A stretch of DNA of 64,000 nt from Magnetospirillum sp. GTDB taxonomy: Bacteria; Pseudomonadota; Alphaproteobacteria; CACIAM-22H2. This document shows positions 11,733-21,296 of the stretch, in pieces. The stretch lies in assembly GCA_027532905.1 (NCBI GenBank), contig JAPZUA010000002.1, forward strand, positions 744,001 through 808,000, written 5' to 3'. The stretch's first letter is position 1. Every line of letters starts with the position of its first letter. The notes under the pieces are model-generated. The model had not been told where the DNA came from. It made no database searches and was given only the letters and a program-made list of their open reading frames with translations. A program made the position numbers and the translations under genes.

Positions 11733-14345
11733 TCAGCGATTCCTGAGCGCCGCCAGGACCGCCTTTTCGAGTTCGTCGACATTGTAGGGTTTGCGGACAA
11801 ATTTCGCGTTCTTGAGCCCGTCGGGCAGAAGCTGCGCGATTTCGTAGCCCGTGCTGAGCACGAACGGGATGCCGCGCGCCTGGAGGGCGCTTGCGACCTC
11901 CCACGACATTTCGCCGTCGAGATTGACGTCGAGCAGGGCTGCATCGACGGTTTCGGATTCGATCAGCGCCAGCGCTTGCGAGACGCGTGCCGCCGGGCCC
12001 ACCATCGTCCAGCCGAAACTGTCGAACACAAGCTCGAGCATGCTGACGACCATAAACGAGTCTTCGACCGCCAAAACGCGGATGCCTTTGTTGGCCTTTT
12101 TCGGTTCCGTCTGGGTGATCGCGAAGCCTGCGGCCGGCGGCGGTCCGGCCGGACCGGCAGCTGCGAGCGACGCCTGCGGCAATGCCACTTCGCAGACCAC
12201 GCCTTCGCGCAGATAGCGCAGCCTCGCGTGACCGTCCGTTTCCATTGCAAGGGCGCGCTCGATCAGCGTCGAGCCGAAGCCGCGACGCGTCGGCGGTGCG
12301 ACTGGAGGGCCCCCGGCTTCGCGCCAGCTAAGGTCGAGGCCGCCGGTGTCGGCAAGTCCCCAGCGTATCGCCACGCGGCCATCGGGGGCCGAAAGCGCGC
12401 CGTATTTCGCGGCGTTGGTGGCAAGCTCGTGGATCGCGAGCGACAGCGCCAGCGCCGATTTCGACGTGAGAACCACGTCTGGCCCGACGATTTCGAGCGT
12501 GGCACTGCCGCTTGCGTAGGGGGCGAGCTCCTCCATCAGCAGATTTTTGATCGATACGCCCTCCCATCGGCTCTGGGAGAGCAGGCTGTGGGCTTTGGCC
12601 ATCGATTGGATGCGCGCAGCGAGGCCTTCGACGAAGGTCGAAAGCGAGTTCGCACTCGCACTCGTCTGGATGACGAGGGCGGCGATATTCGCGAGCGTGT
12701 TCTTCACGCGGTGGTCGAGCTCCGCCATCATCAGCTGGTCGCGGTCGGCGGCCAGTTTGCGTTCGCGGGTCGCGTCGGTGATGCGGCGCAGCACGACGTC
12801 GAGCAGCGAGGTGCGCAAGTCGCGTGCGGCGTCGAGATCGCTTTGCGACCACGGCAAGGCGCGGCCGCGCACGGTTTCCTTCCAGATCTCGAAGGATTTG
12901 CGCGGCGTCAGCACGTCGCTTTCGGTCCCCGGTACCGCCACCTTGTTTGGCTGCCCCGCCCAGGCGGCCACGCCCACGAGTTCGGGGCGGAACCAAAGTA
13001 TGAAATCCGAGGGATCGGGCGATACCGATATGACAAGCAGGCCCGAGGCGACGTCGGCGAACGCCGTGGCCGGTTTCCAGCACTCGCCGAGACGGTCGGT
13101 CGCGAAGACCCCTTCGGTCTCGCGCATCTTGACGTTCAGCCACGCGACGATGCTTTCGATCTGGTCTTTGTCCGGCGTCGTTCCCAGATACGTCAAAGCG
13201 CCTTTGACGCTGACGGCCACGCCGCCCTGGCGACGCCCGCTCAGCGACGCGTCGCCGCCGTGGATATAGTCGAGCAGATTCGGCGACTGCTCGGTCAGGC
13301 CGCGCGCATACTCGTCGGCACCGGCGAGATTCAACATCAGCTTCTGCAGCACGAGGCGGCTCGCCAGGCGTTCGCTGAACTGCACGCGCTTTTCGGACGC
13401 TTCGACCTGGTAGGAGAACATCGAGCCGAACAGTTCGCAGATCGCGCGCAGATGCCGCGGCAGCCGGCGCGGCGTGTAGTGGTGGCATGCCACGAGGCCC
13501 CACAAGGCGCCGCCGCTGATGATCGAGATCGACATCGACGCGTCGATGCCCATATTGCGCAAATACTGGCGGTGGACCGGCGACACGTCGCGCAGCATCG
13601 CCTGGCTCATGTCGAGCGGTTTGCCGGTGCGCGGATTGTCCGTCGGCACGAGGCGCGCGGGCTCGTAGTTGACCTGCGTGATGAGGCGCAAGCCGTTTTT
13701 CACGTAAAGGGCGCGCGCCTGCTGCGGAATGTCGGCGGCCGGGTAGTGCAGATCGAGGAACGCCTCGAGCCCGTCGCGTTTGCTTTCCGCAATCACCCAG
13801 CCCGAGCCGTCCTGCATGAAGCGATAGACCAGCACGCGGTCGTAGGCAGCAAGGTTCTGCACGCGTTCGGCCGCCGTCTTGCAAAGCCCCACGATCGATG
13901 TCGCATCGTCGAGCCCGTCGATCATTTCCTGCACGGCCGCGAGCGGATCGGCTGCAAAGCGGTCGGCGATGTCTGCTTCCTCGAACTCGAGAACCAGCAT
14001 TTCGTCGCTGCGGTGCACGCTCGCGTCGAGCGGCAGGTTCGCGGCGACGCGCATTTGCGGGTCCAGCATGTGCCGGGGCCGCAGCAGCGGCAGATTGGTG
14101 CTCAGCGCACGCAGATTTTCGACCTGCTGCGGCCCAAAAACTGTCGCGATCGATCTGCCGAGCAGATCTTCGTGCGTAACGCCGAGCAGGCCCGTCGTGT
14201 CGCCGGCGATCTGCACCACTTCGAACGTGGCATTGTCGAGCACCAGCATGGCACCGTGCGGCAGAATGGCACCTGGAATGTGGATCTGCTCGCGGTCGCA
14301 GTTCGTCAGATCCGGCGGGGGGTGTCCCGGAAGGGCCGTCGTCAT
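11733..14345 (-). CDS. bphP: Bacteriophytochrome with HWE-type histidine kinase and receiver domain
   Basis: Red/far-red light sensor kinase of 870 residues. The photosensory core is PAS (about 1-120), GAF (about 130-310) and PHY (about 320-510). C16 in TNCDREQIHIPG is placed to bind biliverdin, and the GAF motif is PAADIP. The kinase is of the HWE/HisKA_2 class: H at about 544 in ELDHRVKN, N-box HELATNAAKYG, and W-x-E in LSWREAGG. A receiver domain (about 745-868) has its aspartate in LLDVNLDGE. It starts inside the heme oxygenase stop (ATGA), so chromophore enzyme and apoprotein are made together. No separate response regulator is adjacent; output may go through the fused receiver. Confidence 0.95.
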   Translation of the reverse strand: MTTALPGHPPPDLTNCDREQIHIPGAILPHGAMLVLDNATFEVVQIAGDTTGLLGVTHEDLLGRSIATVFGPQQVENLRALSTNLPLLRPRHMLDPQMRVAANLPLDASVHRSDEMLVLEFEEADIADRFAADPLAAVQEMIDGLDDATSIVGLCKTAAERVQNLAAYDRVLVYRFMQDGSGWVIAESKRDGLEAFLDLHYPAADIPQQARALYVKNGLRLITQVNYEPARLVPTDNPRTGKPLDMSQAMLRDVSPVHRQYLRNMGIDASMSISIISGGALWGLVACHHYTPRRLPRHLRAICELFGSMFSYQVEASEKRVQFSERLASRLVLQKLMLNLAGADEYARGLTEQSPNLLDYIHGGDASLSGRRQGGVAVSVKGALTYLGTTPDKDQIESIVAWLNVKMRETEGVFATDRLGECWKPATAFADVASGLLVISVSPDPSDFILWFRPELVGVAAWAGQPNKVAVPGTESDVLTPRKSFEIWKETVRGRALPWSQSDLDAARDLRTSLLDVVLRRITDATRERKLAADRDQLMMAELDHRVKNTLANIAALVIQTSASANSLSTFVEGLAARIQSMAKAHSLLSQSRWEGVSIKNLLMEELAPYASGSATLEIVGPDVVLTSKSALALSLAIHELATNAAKYGALSAPDGRVAIRWGLADTGGLDLSWREAGGPPVAPPTRRGFGSTLIERALAMETDGHARLRYLREGVVCEVALPQASLAAAGPAGPPPAAGFAITQTEPKKANKGIRVLAVEDSFMVVSMLELVFDSFGWTMVGPAARVSQALALIESETVDAALLDVNLDGEMSWEVASALQARGIPFVLSTGYEIAQLLPDGLKNAKFVRKPYNVDELEKAVLAALRNR

Positions 14346-14947
14346 ACTGCGTTGCTCCAATCGGAAAGCCAGTTTTCGAAGACGGCAAATGTCGCGGCGG
14401 CGGCCGCGACTAGGCGCGGGCGGTCGGGCGAAGCGGCATCGAAAGCGGCGAGATCCGCCACGAACTTGCTCCAAGTGCTGCTCGTATCGGCGCCGCGTCC
14501 GGCGAAGAAGCGGCGCCCATCGGTGCCTTCGGGCCCAAGCAGCCGGTCGAGCCCACGGGAAAGGGCGCGGCCGCCCAGGGCCGAACCCTCGACCACGTAA
14601 AGCGCGCCGAGCCGACTTGCCGGGCAGGGAAGGGGTGGAATGTCGGCGCAAGCGCGGATGCGTCCGCGGGCTGCTGCATCGATGCCGGACCAGGCAAGGT
14701 CGGCTGCGAGCCATTGCGTGCGCATCGGCGCGGCGGCGAGGGCGCGCTCGAACGGCAGATAGAAGCCGTAGAGCCGGGCGAGGAGTGCCCGATAGGTGGG
14801 CAGATCGATCGTGCCGTCGGCGACGGCGGCGAACCCAGCATGGCGGTGCAACCGCGCATGCGGCGCTTGCGTCGCGATGCGCAGGGCCTCGCGGCAGGCG
14901 ATCGGTGCTGGCAATTGGCTGAGACTTTCTCCAATGGTAGTTAACAA
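14342..14947 (-). CDS. bphO: Biliverdin-producing heme oxygenase
   Basis: Cleaves haem to biliverdin, the chromophore of the bacteriophytochrome encoded directly downstream. The 201 residues match bacterial heme oxygenases. H30 in [10 protein letters not shown] fits the proximal haem ligand pattern T-x3-H-x2-L, and the distal helix region [13 protein letters not shown] is conserved. The predicted start is TTG at 14947, supported by AAGGA 8 bases upstream. The gene overlaps bphP by four bases (ATGA). It diverges from the DUF2256/photolyase genes across a 287-base AT-richer spacer. Confidence 0.93.
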   Translation of the reverse strand: MLTTIGESLSQLPAPIACREALRIATQAPHARLHRHAGFAAVADGTIDLPTYRALLARLYGFYLPFERALAAAPMRTQWLAADLAWSGIDAAARGRIRACADIPPLPCPASRLGALYVVEGSALGGRALSRGLDRLLGPEGTDGRRFFAGRGADTSSTWSKFVADLAAFDAASPDRPRLVAAAAATFAVFENWLSDWSNAV

Positions 14948-15130
14948 TTAAAATATCCTTTTTATGGTTGCAGATGTGGGCATGCCGCTCTGCCGATCTC
15001 GCGTCGTCGCTAATTCGCGCGGCGCTGCTGCGTCGCGCGCATGCCGAAAATCTTCGACAGTGCCGTCGGTCGCGCAGGGCAGGTCGTAAAGCGCCAATAA
15101 ATTCTGCCCAGGCCAAAACCGACCCTGTTT

Positions 15131-15145
15131 ACCGATTATATCGGT
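15131..15145. promoter_or_regulatory. Perfect inverted repeat between bphO and the photolyase genes
   Basis: ACCGAT and ATCGGT flank TAT, a perfect 6-3-6 palindrome in the only sizeable spacer of the light-response locus, with a further CCGATATAT at 15171-15179. It could be an operator shared by the two divergent units, but no regulator gene is adjacent. A TTGACA at 15196-15201 has no convincing -10 partner. The spacer otherwise shows nothing I can assign. Confidence 0.35.
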
Positions 15146-15234
15146 TTTCTGGTTTTGCCGCCGATATATTTCCGCAAGTTTCGCAAGGCTACCGGTTGAC
15201 AGATGGTTGTGGTCGACCGAAATCCCTCGGCGTC

Positions 15235-15390
15235 ATGCCGAAGATGCGCTCGAAATCCGATCTGCCGTCCAAGATCTGCGTCCAGTGCGGCAAGCCTTTC
15301 GCGTGGCGCAAGAAATGGGCGCGCGATTGGGCCAACGTCAAATACTGCTCGGAGCGTTGCCGCCGGGCGGGTCCGGCTGCAAAGCCGTGA
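15235..15390 (+). CDS. DUF2256 zinc-finger peptide
   Basis: A 51-residue basic peptide with ICVQCGKPF and YCSERCRR, giving a four-cysteine zinc-binding site, and the WRKKWARDW motif of the DUF2256 family. The function is unknown. The family is often encoded beside iron-sulfur photolyase/cryptochrome genes, as here. Its stop overlaps the photolyase start as GTGA, so the two are probably co-translated. ATG at 15235 is chosen; ATG at 15244 is also possible. It is too short and basic to be an enzyme; a nucleic-acid or partner-binding role is only a guess. Confidence 0.85.
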   Translation: MPKMRSKSDLPSKICVQCGKPFAWRKKWARDWANVKYCSERCRRAGPAAKP

Positions 15391-16907
15391 AGACGCTTCG
15401 CATCGTGCTTGGCGACCAGCTGTCGATCGGCCTGTCGGCCCTGCGCGATCTCGATCCGGCGCACGACGTGGTGCTGATGATGGAGGTGGCGGCCGAGGGG
15501 ACCTACGTTCGCCACCACAAACAGAAGATCGTGCTCGTGCTGTCGGCGATGCGGCATTTTGCGGCCGAATTGCGGGCGCGTGGGATCGCGGTCGACTATG
15601 TGGCGCTCGACGATCCGGCCAATACGGGCACGCTCACATCCGAGATCGTGCGTGCGGCCAAACGCCATCGCCCGACGCGCATCGTCGCGACCGAGCCAGG
15701 CGAATGGCGCATGCTGAAGATGGCCGAGGGCTGGCAAAACGCGACGGGCTGCGCGCTCGAGCTTTTTGCCGACGATCGGTTCTTTGCGAGCCGCACGCGC
15801 TTCGCGCACTGGGCAAAAGGGCGGCGCGGCTGGCGCATGGAGCATTTCTACCGCGAGATGCGGCGCGAACATGCGATCCTGATGGATGGCGACGACCCCG
15901 TCGGCGGCGATTGGAATTTCGACGCCGAGAACCGCAAAAAGCTGCCGGCCTCAGTTGCAACACCGACACGCCGGCGCTTCGCTCCCGACGCCACGACGCG
16001 CGATGTGATGGCATTGGTCGAGCGCCATTTCGGCGACCATTTCGGCACGCTCGACGAATTTGGCTGGCCGGTCACGCGTGCAGACGCGCTGCAAGCGCTC
16101 GACGATTTCGTAGCAAACGCCTTGCCGCAATTCGGCGACTACCAGGACGCAATGCGCGCCGATGCGCCCTTCCTGTTCCATTCGCTGATCGCACCGCCGC
16201 TCAACCTGGGTCTGCTTTCCCCGCAGGAAATCTGTGCGGCGGCGGCGGCGGCGTATCGGGCAGGGGCGGCGCCGCTCAACGCGGTCGAAGGTTTTGTGCG
16301 TCAGATCCTGGGTTGGCGCGAATATGTGCGCGGCGTCTATTGGACGCTGATGCCGGACTATGCGGATTCTAACGCCCTCGCCGCGACACGCCGATTGCCG
16401 GATTTCTACTGGACCGGCGACACGCCGATGCGTTGCCTTGCCCAGGCGGTCGACCAGACCAAGCGCCATGCCTATTCGCACCATATCCAGCGCTTGATGG
16501 TAACCGGCAATTTCGCACTTCTGGCCGGCATTGCGCCGCACGAGATCGAGCGCTGGTATCTGGCCGTCTATGCCGACGCGTACGAATGGGTCGAGATGCC
16601 GAACACGCTCGGCATGGCCGTGTTTGCCGACGGCGGCAAGATGGCCTCGAAACCCTATGCCGCGTCGGGAGCCTACATCGACCGCATGTCGGATTTCTGC
16701 GGGCGCTGCGCGTTCGACGTGAAGCAGAAGACCGGCCCACAAGCCTGCCCGTTCAACTATCTTTATTGGGCGTTTTTGATCCGCCAGAAGGAACGCCTTG
16801 CGGGCAATCCGCGCATGGCGATGCCCTATCGCACGCTGGCGGCGTGGCCTGCCGACCGCCAGGCCGCAATCGTCGCCGAGGCCGAGGCGTTTCTCGAACG
16901 GCTGTAG
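15387..16907 (+). CDS. phrB: Iron-sulfur bacterial cryptochrome / (6-4) photolyase (PhrB/CryB type)
   Basis: FAD- and [4Fe-4S]-containing photolyase-family protein of 506 residues, related to Agrobacterium PhrB, which repairs (6-4) photoproducts. Four cysteines fall at C350, C438, C441 and C454, the same numbers I recall for the PhrB cluster ligands, which also supports the GTG start at 15387. The N-terminal Rossmann domain begins with [10 protein letters not shown]. The FAD-binding helical domain contains [17 protein letters not shown] and [12 protein letters not shown]. The GTG lies inside the DUF2256 stop (GTGA). Repair versus signalling cannot be separated from sequence, but the neighbouring phytochrome fits a light-stress locus. 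Confidence 0.94.
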   Translation: MKTLRIVLGDQLSIGLSALRDLDPAHDVVLMMEVAAEGTYVRHHKQKIVLVLSAMRHFAAELRARGIAVDYVALDDPANTGTLTSEIVRAAKRHRPTRIVATEPGEWRMLKMAEGWQNATGCALELFADDRFFASRTRFAHWAKGRRGWRMEHFYREMRREHAILMDGDDPVGGDWNFDAENRKKLPASVATPTRRRFAPDATTRDVMALVERHFGDHFGTLDEFGWPVTRADALQALDDFVANALPQFGDYQDAMRADAPFLFHSLIAPPLNLGLLSPQEICAAAAAAYRAGAAPLNAVEGFVRQILGWREYVRGVYWTLMPDYADSNALAATRRLPDFYWTGDTPMRCLAQAVDQTKRHAYSHHIQRLMVTGNFALLAGIAPHEIERWYLAVYADAYEWVEMPNTLGMAVFADGGKMASKPYAASGAYIDRMSDFCGRCAFDVKQKTGPQACPFNYLYWAFLIRQKERLAGNPRMAMPYRTLAAWPADRQAAIVAEAEAFLERL

Positions 16908-17017
16908 CCGCCAATTCCCCCATGGCGCGCAGGCGCGATTTTCAGTAGTTTGTGCGTCCGATCGGGCGGCCGGTGCCGCCTTGTCGTGTTTTCAATTTCA
17001 GGAGTACCCCTTCAAAG

Positions 17018-17593
17018 ATGCCTCCGTTCAATCCCGGCCCGACCAAGACCATCGAAGCGGTCGTCAAATGGTTCAACACCACAAAAGGCTTCGGCTTCAT
17101 CGCCCCCACCGACGGTTCGCCGGACGTGTTTCTGCACGCCGCAGCGCTTGAGCAGGCAGGACTGCCGCCGCCGGCCGAGGGCGCCAAAATCAAATGCGAA
17201 GTCGGTCCCGGCAAAAAGGGACCGCAAGTCATGCGCGTCCACGAGGTCGATGGGCGCGCAGGGACTGGCGGCGGTGCCGGCGGTCCGAGTGCGGGCCCTG
17301 GCGGCCCGCGCGGCCCGCGTGCGCCGCGCGGTCCCGGTGGCGGCGGCAGCTTCCGCGAACGCGACGATGTGGACCTCGCCGGTGCGATCGACGTCGAGGG
17401 CAAGATCAAATGGTATTCGCCCGAGAAGGGCTACGGCTTTGTCGTCGCCAACGACGGCGGCAAAGACGTGTTCGTTAATGCAGCCGTCCTGCGCCGCTCG
17501 GGCGTGCCGTCGGTCGATCTGGACCAGTTGGTGCGCACGTCTTACGTGGTCACACCGCGCGGGCGCGAAGCGCGCTACATCCGCTTGCTTTGA
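17018..17593 (+). CDS. Double cold-shock-domain protein
   Basis: Nucleic-acid-binding protein of 191 residues with two cold-shock domains: about 11-75 (KWFNTTKGFGFI and DVFLHAAAL) and about 126-191 (KWYSPEKGYGFV and DVFVNAAVL). Both RNP motifs survive in domain 1; in domain 2 VFVNA replaces the usual VFVHA. The linker (about 85-115) is a Gly/Pro/Arg-rich low-complexity stretch. Two-domain Csps are common in alphaproteobacteria and act as RNA chaperones or stress regulators. The ATG at 17018 has GGAG upstream. No cold-box leader was recognised in the 110 bases before it. Confidence 0.9.
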   Translation: MPPFNPGPTKTIEAVVKWFNTTKGFGFIAPTDGSPDVFLHAAALEQAGLPPPAEGAKIKCEVGPGKKGPQVMRVHEVDGRAGTGGGAGGPSAGPGGPRGPRAPRGPGGGGSFRERDDVDLAGAIDVEGKIKWYSPEKGYGFVVANDGGKDVFVNAAVLRRSGVPSVDLDQLVRTSYVVTPRGREARYIRLL

Positions 17594-17639
17594 CAGGCCG
17601 CGTTCGAACCGTCATCTTGGTCGGCCTACGGGGACCCGG

Positions 17640-17855
17640 ATGACGGTTTACACGCGACGTCTCAGCGACAAGATTCTGTTGGCCTTCGAGCAAGCATGCG
17701 ATGCCGGTGCGCTCGAATGCGCGGAAATTCTTCTCAAAGCCTTGGAGATGTCGCTGACCACCATGGGCGGGGCTGCTGCGGTCGAGCGGCGGGTGAATAT
17801 GGAGCCCTACATCCATGCCTTTGAGCGGCTTGAAGCGCTCAAAGCGCAACGCTAA
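17640..17855 (+). CDS. Small helical protein of unknown function
   Basis: A 71-residue protein that I do not recognise. It looks fully helical, with alternating hydrophobic positions (LSDKILLAFEQACDAG, AEILLKALEMSLTTMGG, YIHAFERLEALKAQR), no signal peptide and no membrane segment. GGGGACCCGG lies just before the ATG. It is on the same strand as its neighbours, 46 bases after the cold-shock gene and 71 bases before the TPR gene, so it may belong to either transcript. Codon use matches the neighbours. Confidence 0.6.
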   Translation: MTVYTRRLSDKILLAFEQACDAGALECAEILLKALEMSLTTMGGAAAVERRVNMEPYIHAFERLEALKAQR

Positions 17856-17926
17856 ACGCGATTTGCGCCGAACGGCAGAACCCGCTAGTTTGGCGCGCTT
17901 TTTGGAACTTTCGAGATCGAGGCACC

Positions 17927-18568
17927 GTGGCCGACGTTTTTGACGAAGTCAGCGAAGATCTGCGGCGCGAGCGCGCGCTGAAGCTGTGGAAGAAGTTCGC
18001 ACCGCTGATCGGTGGCGTGGCGGTTGCCATCGTGCTGGCGACGGCCGGCTACGTGCTTTGGCAGGACTATTCGCGCAAGCGCACCGAGGCCGATGCGCTG
18101 CGCTTTGCCGAGGCCGCACGCCTCGGGTCGGAAGATGCTTCCCGCGCATTGGTCGAGCTGCGCGCCATCGCGCGCGACGGGCAGGCCGGCTATGCCGCCT
18201 TGGCGCGCCTCAAGGCGGCGTCGCTTGCGGCATCGGGCGGCGATGCGGCCGATGCCATCGCCCAATATCGCGCGATCGCCGGCGACACCACGTTCGACGC
18301 GCAACTGCGCGATGCTGCCACGCTGGTTGCGACGCTGCTTGCGGTCGATACGGCGAGCCCCGGCGATGCGGTGCGGGCGGTTCAAGCGCTCCAGACGCCG
18401 ACCGGCCCCTGGCGCCATGCCGCGCGCGAGATCGAAGCGCTGGCACATCTGCGCGCAGGCGACCGCGTGCGTGCGGCCGAACTTTATCGCCAATTGGCCG
18501 ATGATCTTGCAGCCCCGGCAGGCCTTCGCCAGCGCGCCAGCGAAATGCTGGCAGCCCTCGACGGTTGA
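17927..18568 (+). CDS. Membrane-anchored TPR-like protein (YfgM-like)
   Basis: A 213-residue protein with a short cytoplasmic N-terminus, one membrane helix at about 24-46 and a periplasmic helical-repeat domain of the TPR_21/YfgM type. In gammaproteobacteria YfgM works with PpiD at the SecYEG exit; the same role here is inferred. The GTG start gives the family-typical MADVFDEVSEDLRRE. It leads the conserved set TPR protein-bamB-der, and bamB follows 17 bases later. Confidence 0.85.
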   Translation: MADVFDEVSEDLRRERALKLWKKFAPLIGGVAVAIVLATAGYVLWQDYSRKRTEADALRFAEAARLGSEDASRALVELRAIARDGQAGYAALARLKAASLAASGGDAADAIAQYRAIAGDTTFDAQLRDAATLVATLLAVDTASPGDAVRAVQALQTPTGPWRHAAREIEALAHLRAGDRVRAAELYRQLADDLAAPAGLRQRASEMLAALDG

Positions 18569-18585
18569 GCTGCGGCGATCCCCCC

Positions 18586-19905
18586 ATGACGAAGCGCAAA
18601 ACCTTGGTTCTGCTGGCCGCCGTCGCCGTTATGGCAAGCGGCTGCGATTGGCTCGGCAGCAACTACAAGCGGCCGCTTCCGGGCGATCGCGTGCCTGTGC
18701 TGGCGATCGACCGCAAGCTCGAGCCCGACGAACGTTTGGTGGGCCATACGGTCCAATTGCCGCCTGCCGTCGACCTGCGCGAATGGCCGCAGCCGCAAGG
18801 GCTGCCGGGCCAGTTGGCGGGCAATGTTCAGGTCGAGGGGCTCCGCTCGGCATGGCGCGTGTCGATCGGTGCAGGCAACAGCCGTGCGGGCCGCGTGACG
18901 GGCGTGCCGGTCGTCGCCGGCGGTCGTGTTTTTGCGGTCGATGCGGAATCGCAGTTGACCGCCGTGGATGCGGCGACAGGTTCGCGGCTGTGGACGTTCG
19001 ACGCTGAGCCTGCGCGCGACCGCAGTGGCGGCGGCTCGGGCGGCGGAGCCTCGGTCGCCGGGAACCGCATTTATTTTGCGACCGGCTACGGCCAACTTAT
19101 TGCGCTCGACGTCGAGCGCGGCCGCGAAATCTGGCGCTTCCAGATGAGCGCCCCCGGTCGCTCGGGTCCGGCGATCGCGGGCGGGCGCGTGTTCGTCTCG
19201 ACCATCGACAACCAGACTTTCGCGCTCGATGCCGAGACGGGGCGCCGTCTTTGGAGCCATACCGGCATCGCGGAATCGGCAGGCTTTGTGGGCGCCAGCA
19301 GCCCGGTCGTCGAAGGCGGTACGGTCTTGGTCGGCTATTCGTCGGGCGAGTTGTTTGCGCTACGCGCCGAAACCGGCCGCGTGCTGTGGTCCGACACGCT
19401 TTCGGGCGTTATCCGGACGGGCCAGATTTCCGGCATGGCCGACATCCGCGGCACGCCCGCCATTGACCGCGGCATGGCGATCGTCTCGACCCAATCGGGC
19501 CGCACCGTGGCGATCGACATGCGCTCGGGCGCGCGGCTGTGGGAGCAGGAAATCGGCTCGCTGAACCAGCCCTGGGTCGCGGGCGATTACGTGTTCGTGA
19601 TGGGCGTCGACGGCGACATTGCATGCCTGCAGCGCCGCGACGGGCGCGTGGTTTGGGTCACCGCCCTCGGGGGCTACACCGACGAGCAGCGCAAGCGCGG
19701 GCGCATCGTGTGGACGGCCCCGGTCGTGGCAGGCGGGCGCGTGTTCGTGGCCAACTCGATCAGCAAAGCCGTCGCCATCGACGCGACGACGGGCCGCGTC
19801 GTGCAGCAGCTTTCGATGCCCGACGGCGTCGAAGTGGCGCCGATCGCCGCAAACCGCACAGTTTATGTAATGACGGACAACGGCGACTTGGTCGCCTATC
19901 GATGA
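18586..19905 (+). CDS. bamB: Outer-membrane assembly lipoprotein BamB-like
   Basis: Beta-propeller lipoprotein that assists the BAM complex in inserting outer-membrane proteins. The signal peptide ends in a lipobox with C20 (VMASGCDW). The mature part shows repeated PQQ-like blades such as LTAVDAATGSRLWTF, LIALDVERGREIWRF and TFALDAETGRRLWSH, consistent with an eight-bladed propeller. The length of 439 is on the long side, as usual in alphaproteobacteria. ATG 18586 gives a standard lipoprotein signal; a TTG at 18565 would add seven residues. It sits between the TPR gene and der. Confidence 0.9.
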   Translation: MTKRKTLVLLAAVAVMASGCDWLGSNYKRPLPGDRVPVLAIDRKLEPDERLVGHTVQLPPAVDLREWPQPQGLPGQLAGNVQVEGLRSAWRVSIGAGNSRAGRVTGVPVVAGGRVFAVDAESQLTAVDAATGSRLWTFDAEPARDRSGGGSGGGASVAGNRIYFATGYGQLIALDVERGREIWRFQMSAPGRSGPAIAGGRVFVSTIDNQTFALDAETGRRLWSHTGIAESAGFVGASSPVVEGGTVLVGYSSGELFALRAETGRVLWSDTLSGVIRTGQISGMADIRGTPAIDRGMAIVSTQSGRTVAIDMRSGARLWEQEIGSLNQPWVAGDYVFVMGVDGDIACLQRRDGRVVWVTALGGYTDEQRKRGRIVWTAPVVAGGRVFVANSISKAVAIDATTGRVVQQLSMPDGVEVAPIAANRTVYVMTDNGDLVAYR

Positions 19906-19919
19906 AAAGGCCGCACTGA

Positions 19920-21293
19920 ATGACGTGGCGTGTGGCGATCGTGGGACGGCCGAATGTCGGCAAGTCCACGCTGTTCAATCGTTTGATCGGGCGCAAGCGC
20001 GCCCTCGTGGACGACACACCGGGCGTCACGCGCGACCGGCGCGAAGGGGCAGGGCGCGTGGGCGATCTGCGCTTCACGATCTACGACACGGCCGGGCTCG
20101 AAGAAGCCGCCCCCAAGACAATGGCCGCGCGCATGACAGAACAGAGCCAGCGCGCAGTGGCAGATGCCGACCTCGCCCTGTTCGTGGTCGACGCGCGCGA
20201 CGGGCTCACCCCGCACGACAAACATTTCGCCAACTGGCTGCGCAAGAGCGGCAAACCCACTTTGGTCATCGCCAATAAGGCCGAGAGTGCCGCGCGCACA
20301 GGATTCGGCGTTGCCGAAGCGGCGGGCTTGGGGCTGGGCGAGCCCATCGCGCTGTCTGCCGAGCACGGCGAAGGCTTTGCCGATCTGCACGAGGCGATGC
20401 GCGCTTTGGCGCCGCCCGAGGCGATCGAAGACTACGACGCGCCCGAGCCCGAACCGGTCGAAGGGGCGAAGCCCGACATTCGCGTGGCGCTGGTGGGCAG
20501 GCCCAATGTCGGCAAATCCACGCTGGTCAACCGGCTGCTGGGGCAAGAGCGCATGCTCACCAGCCCCGAGCCGGGCACGACGCGCGATTCCATCGCCACG
20601 CCCTTCGAATGGAACGGACGGCGTTTCAGCCTGATCGACACGGCGGGCTTGCGTCGGCGCGCGCGCATCGACGAAAAGCTCGAAAAAATGTCGGCGGGCG
20701 AAACGATTCGCAACATCCGCGAGGCGCATGTGTGCGTTCTCGTGCTCGACGCGACGATGATGCTCGAGAACCAGGATCTGCAGATCGCGCGCCTGGCGGC
20801 CGAAGAGGGCCGTGCGGTCGTCGTGTGCGCCAACAAATGGGATATCGTCGACGATCCGCAGGCCGCCTTGCGCAAGTTGCGCGACCGGCTCGAGATTTCG
20901 TTGCCGCAGATCAAGGGCGTGATTTTCGCGACCGTCTCGGCATTGCAGGGCCGCAAACTCGACGATCTGATGGCGGCCGTGATCGAAATGCACGACCGCT
21001 GGAACGCCGATCTCCCGACGCCGAAGCTCAATCGTTGGCTCGAGGGCGTGATCCAGAAACACCCGCCGCCGATCGTCGAGGGCCGGCGTCCGCGGCCGCG
21101 CTTCATGCGCCAAGTGGCCCAGCGCCCGCCGACCTTCGCGCTGTTCGGCAACAAGCTCGTCTCGCTGCCCGACGACTATCAGCGCTATCTCGTCAACTCG
21201 CTGCGCGAGACGTTCGGGCTGCAAGGGGTTGTGGTGCGCCTGCAGATGCGCGCCTCCAACAACCCCTACGACAGCAAACGAAGCCGCGAATAG
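19920..21293 (+). CDS. der: Ribosome-assembly GTPase Der (EngA)
   Basis: Tandem-domain GTPase needed for 50S subunit maturation. The 457 residues hold two G domains with P-loops GRPNVGKS at about 9-16 and 192-199, switch motifs DTAGLEE and DTAGLRR, NKAE and NKWD guanine-specificity motifs, and a C-terminal KH-like domain ending in NPYDSKRS. It starts 14 bases after bamB. The convergent DUF1993 gene ends only 3 bases away with no visible terminator. Confidence 0.97.
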   Translation: MTWRVAIVGRPNVGKSTLFNRLIGRKRALVDDTPGVTRDRREGAGRVGDLRFTIYDTAGLEEAAPKTMAARMTEQSQRAVADADLALFVVDARDGLTPHDKHFANWLRKSGKPTLVIANKAESAARTGFGVAEAAGLGLGEPIALSAEHGEGFADLHEAMRALAPPEAIEDYDAPEPEPVEGAKPDIRVALVGRPNVGKSTLVNRLLGQERMLTSPEPGTTRDSIATPFEWNGRRFSLIDTAGLRRRARIDEKLEKMSAGETIRNIREAHVCVLVLDATMMLENQDLQIARLAAEEGRAVVVCANKWDIVDDPQAALRKLRDRLEISLPQIKGVIFATVSALQGRKLDDLMAAVIEMHDRWNADLPTPKLNRWLEGVIQKHPPPIVEGRRPRPRFMRQVAQRPPTFALFGNKLVSLPDDYQRYLVNSLRETFGLQGVVVRLQMRASNNPYDSKRSRE

Positions 21294-21296
21294 GGC

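Noticed and set aside
11094-14600. Plus-strand open frame of about 1170 codons opposite phhA and bphP
   Set aside because: It is antisense to two well-conserved genes, with no recognisable domain and no good ribosome site; a product of high GC content.
15196-15224. Perfect TTGACA box upstream of DUF2256
   Set aside because: The hexamer 17 bases downstream (GAAATC) is a poor -10, and other spacings are no better.
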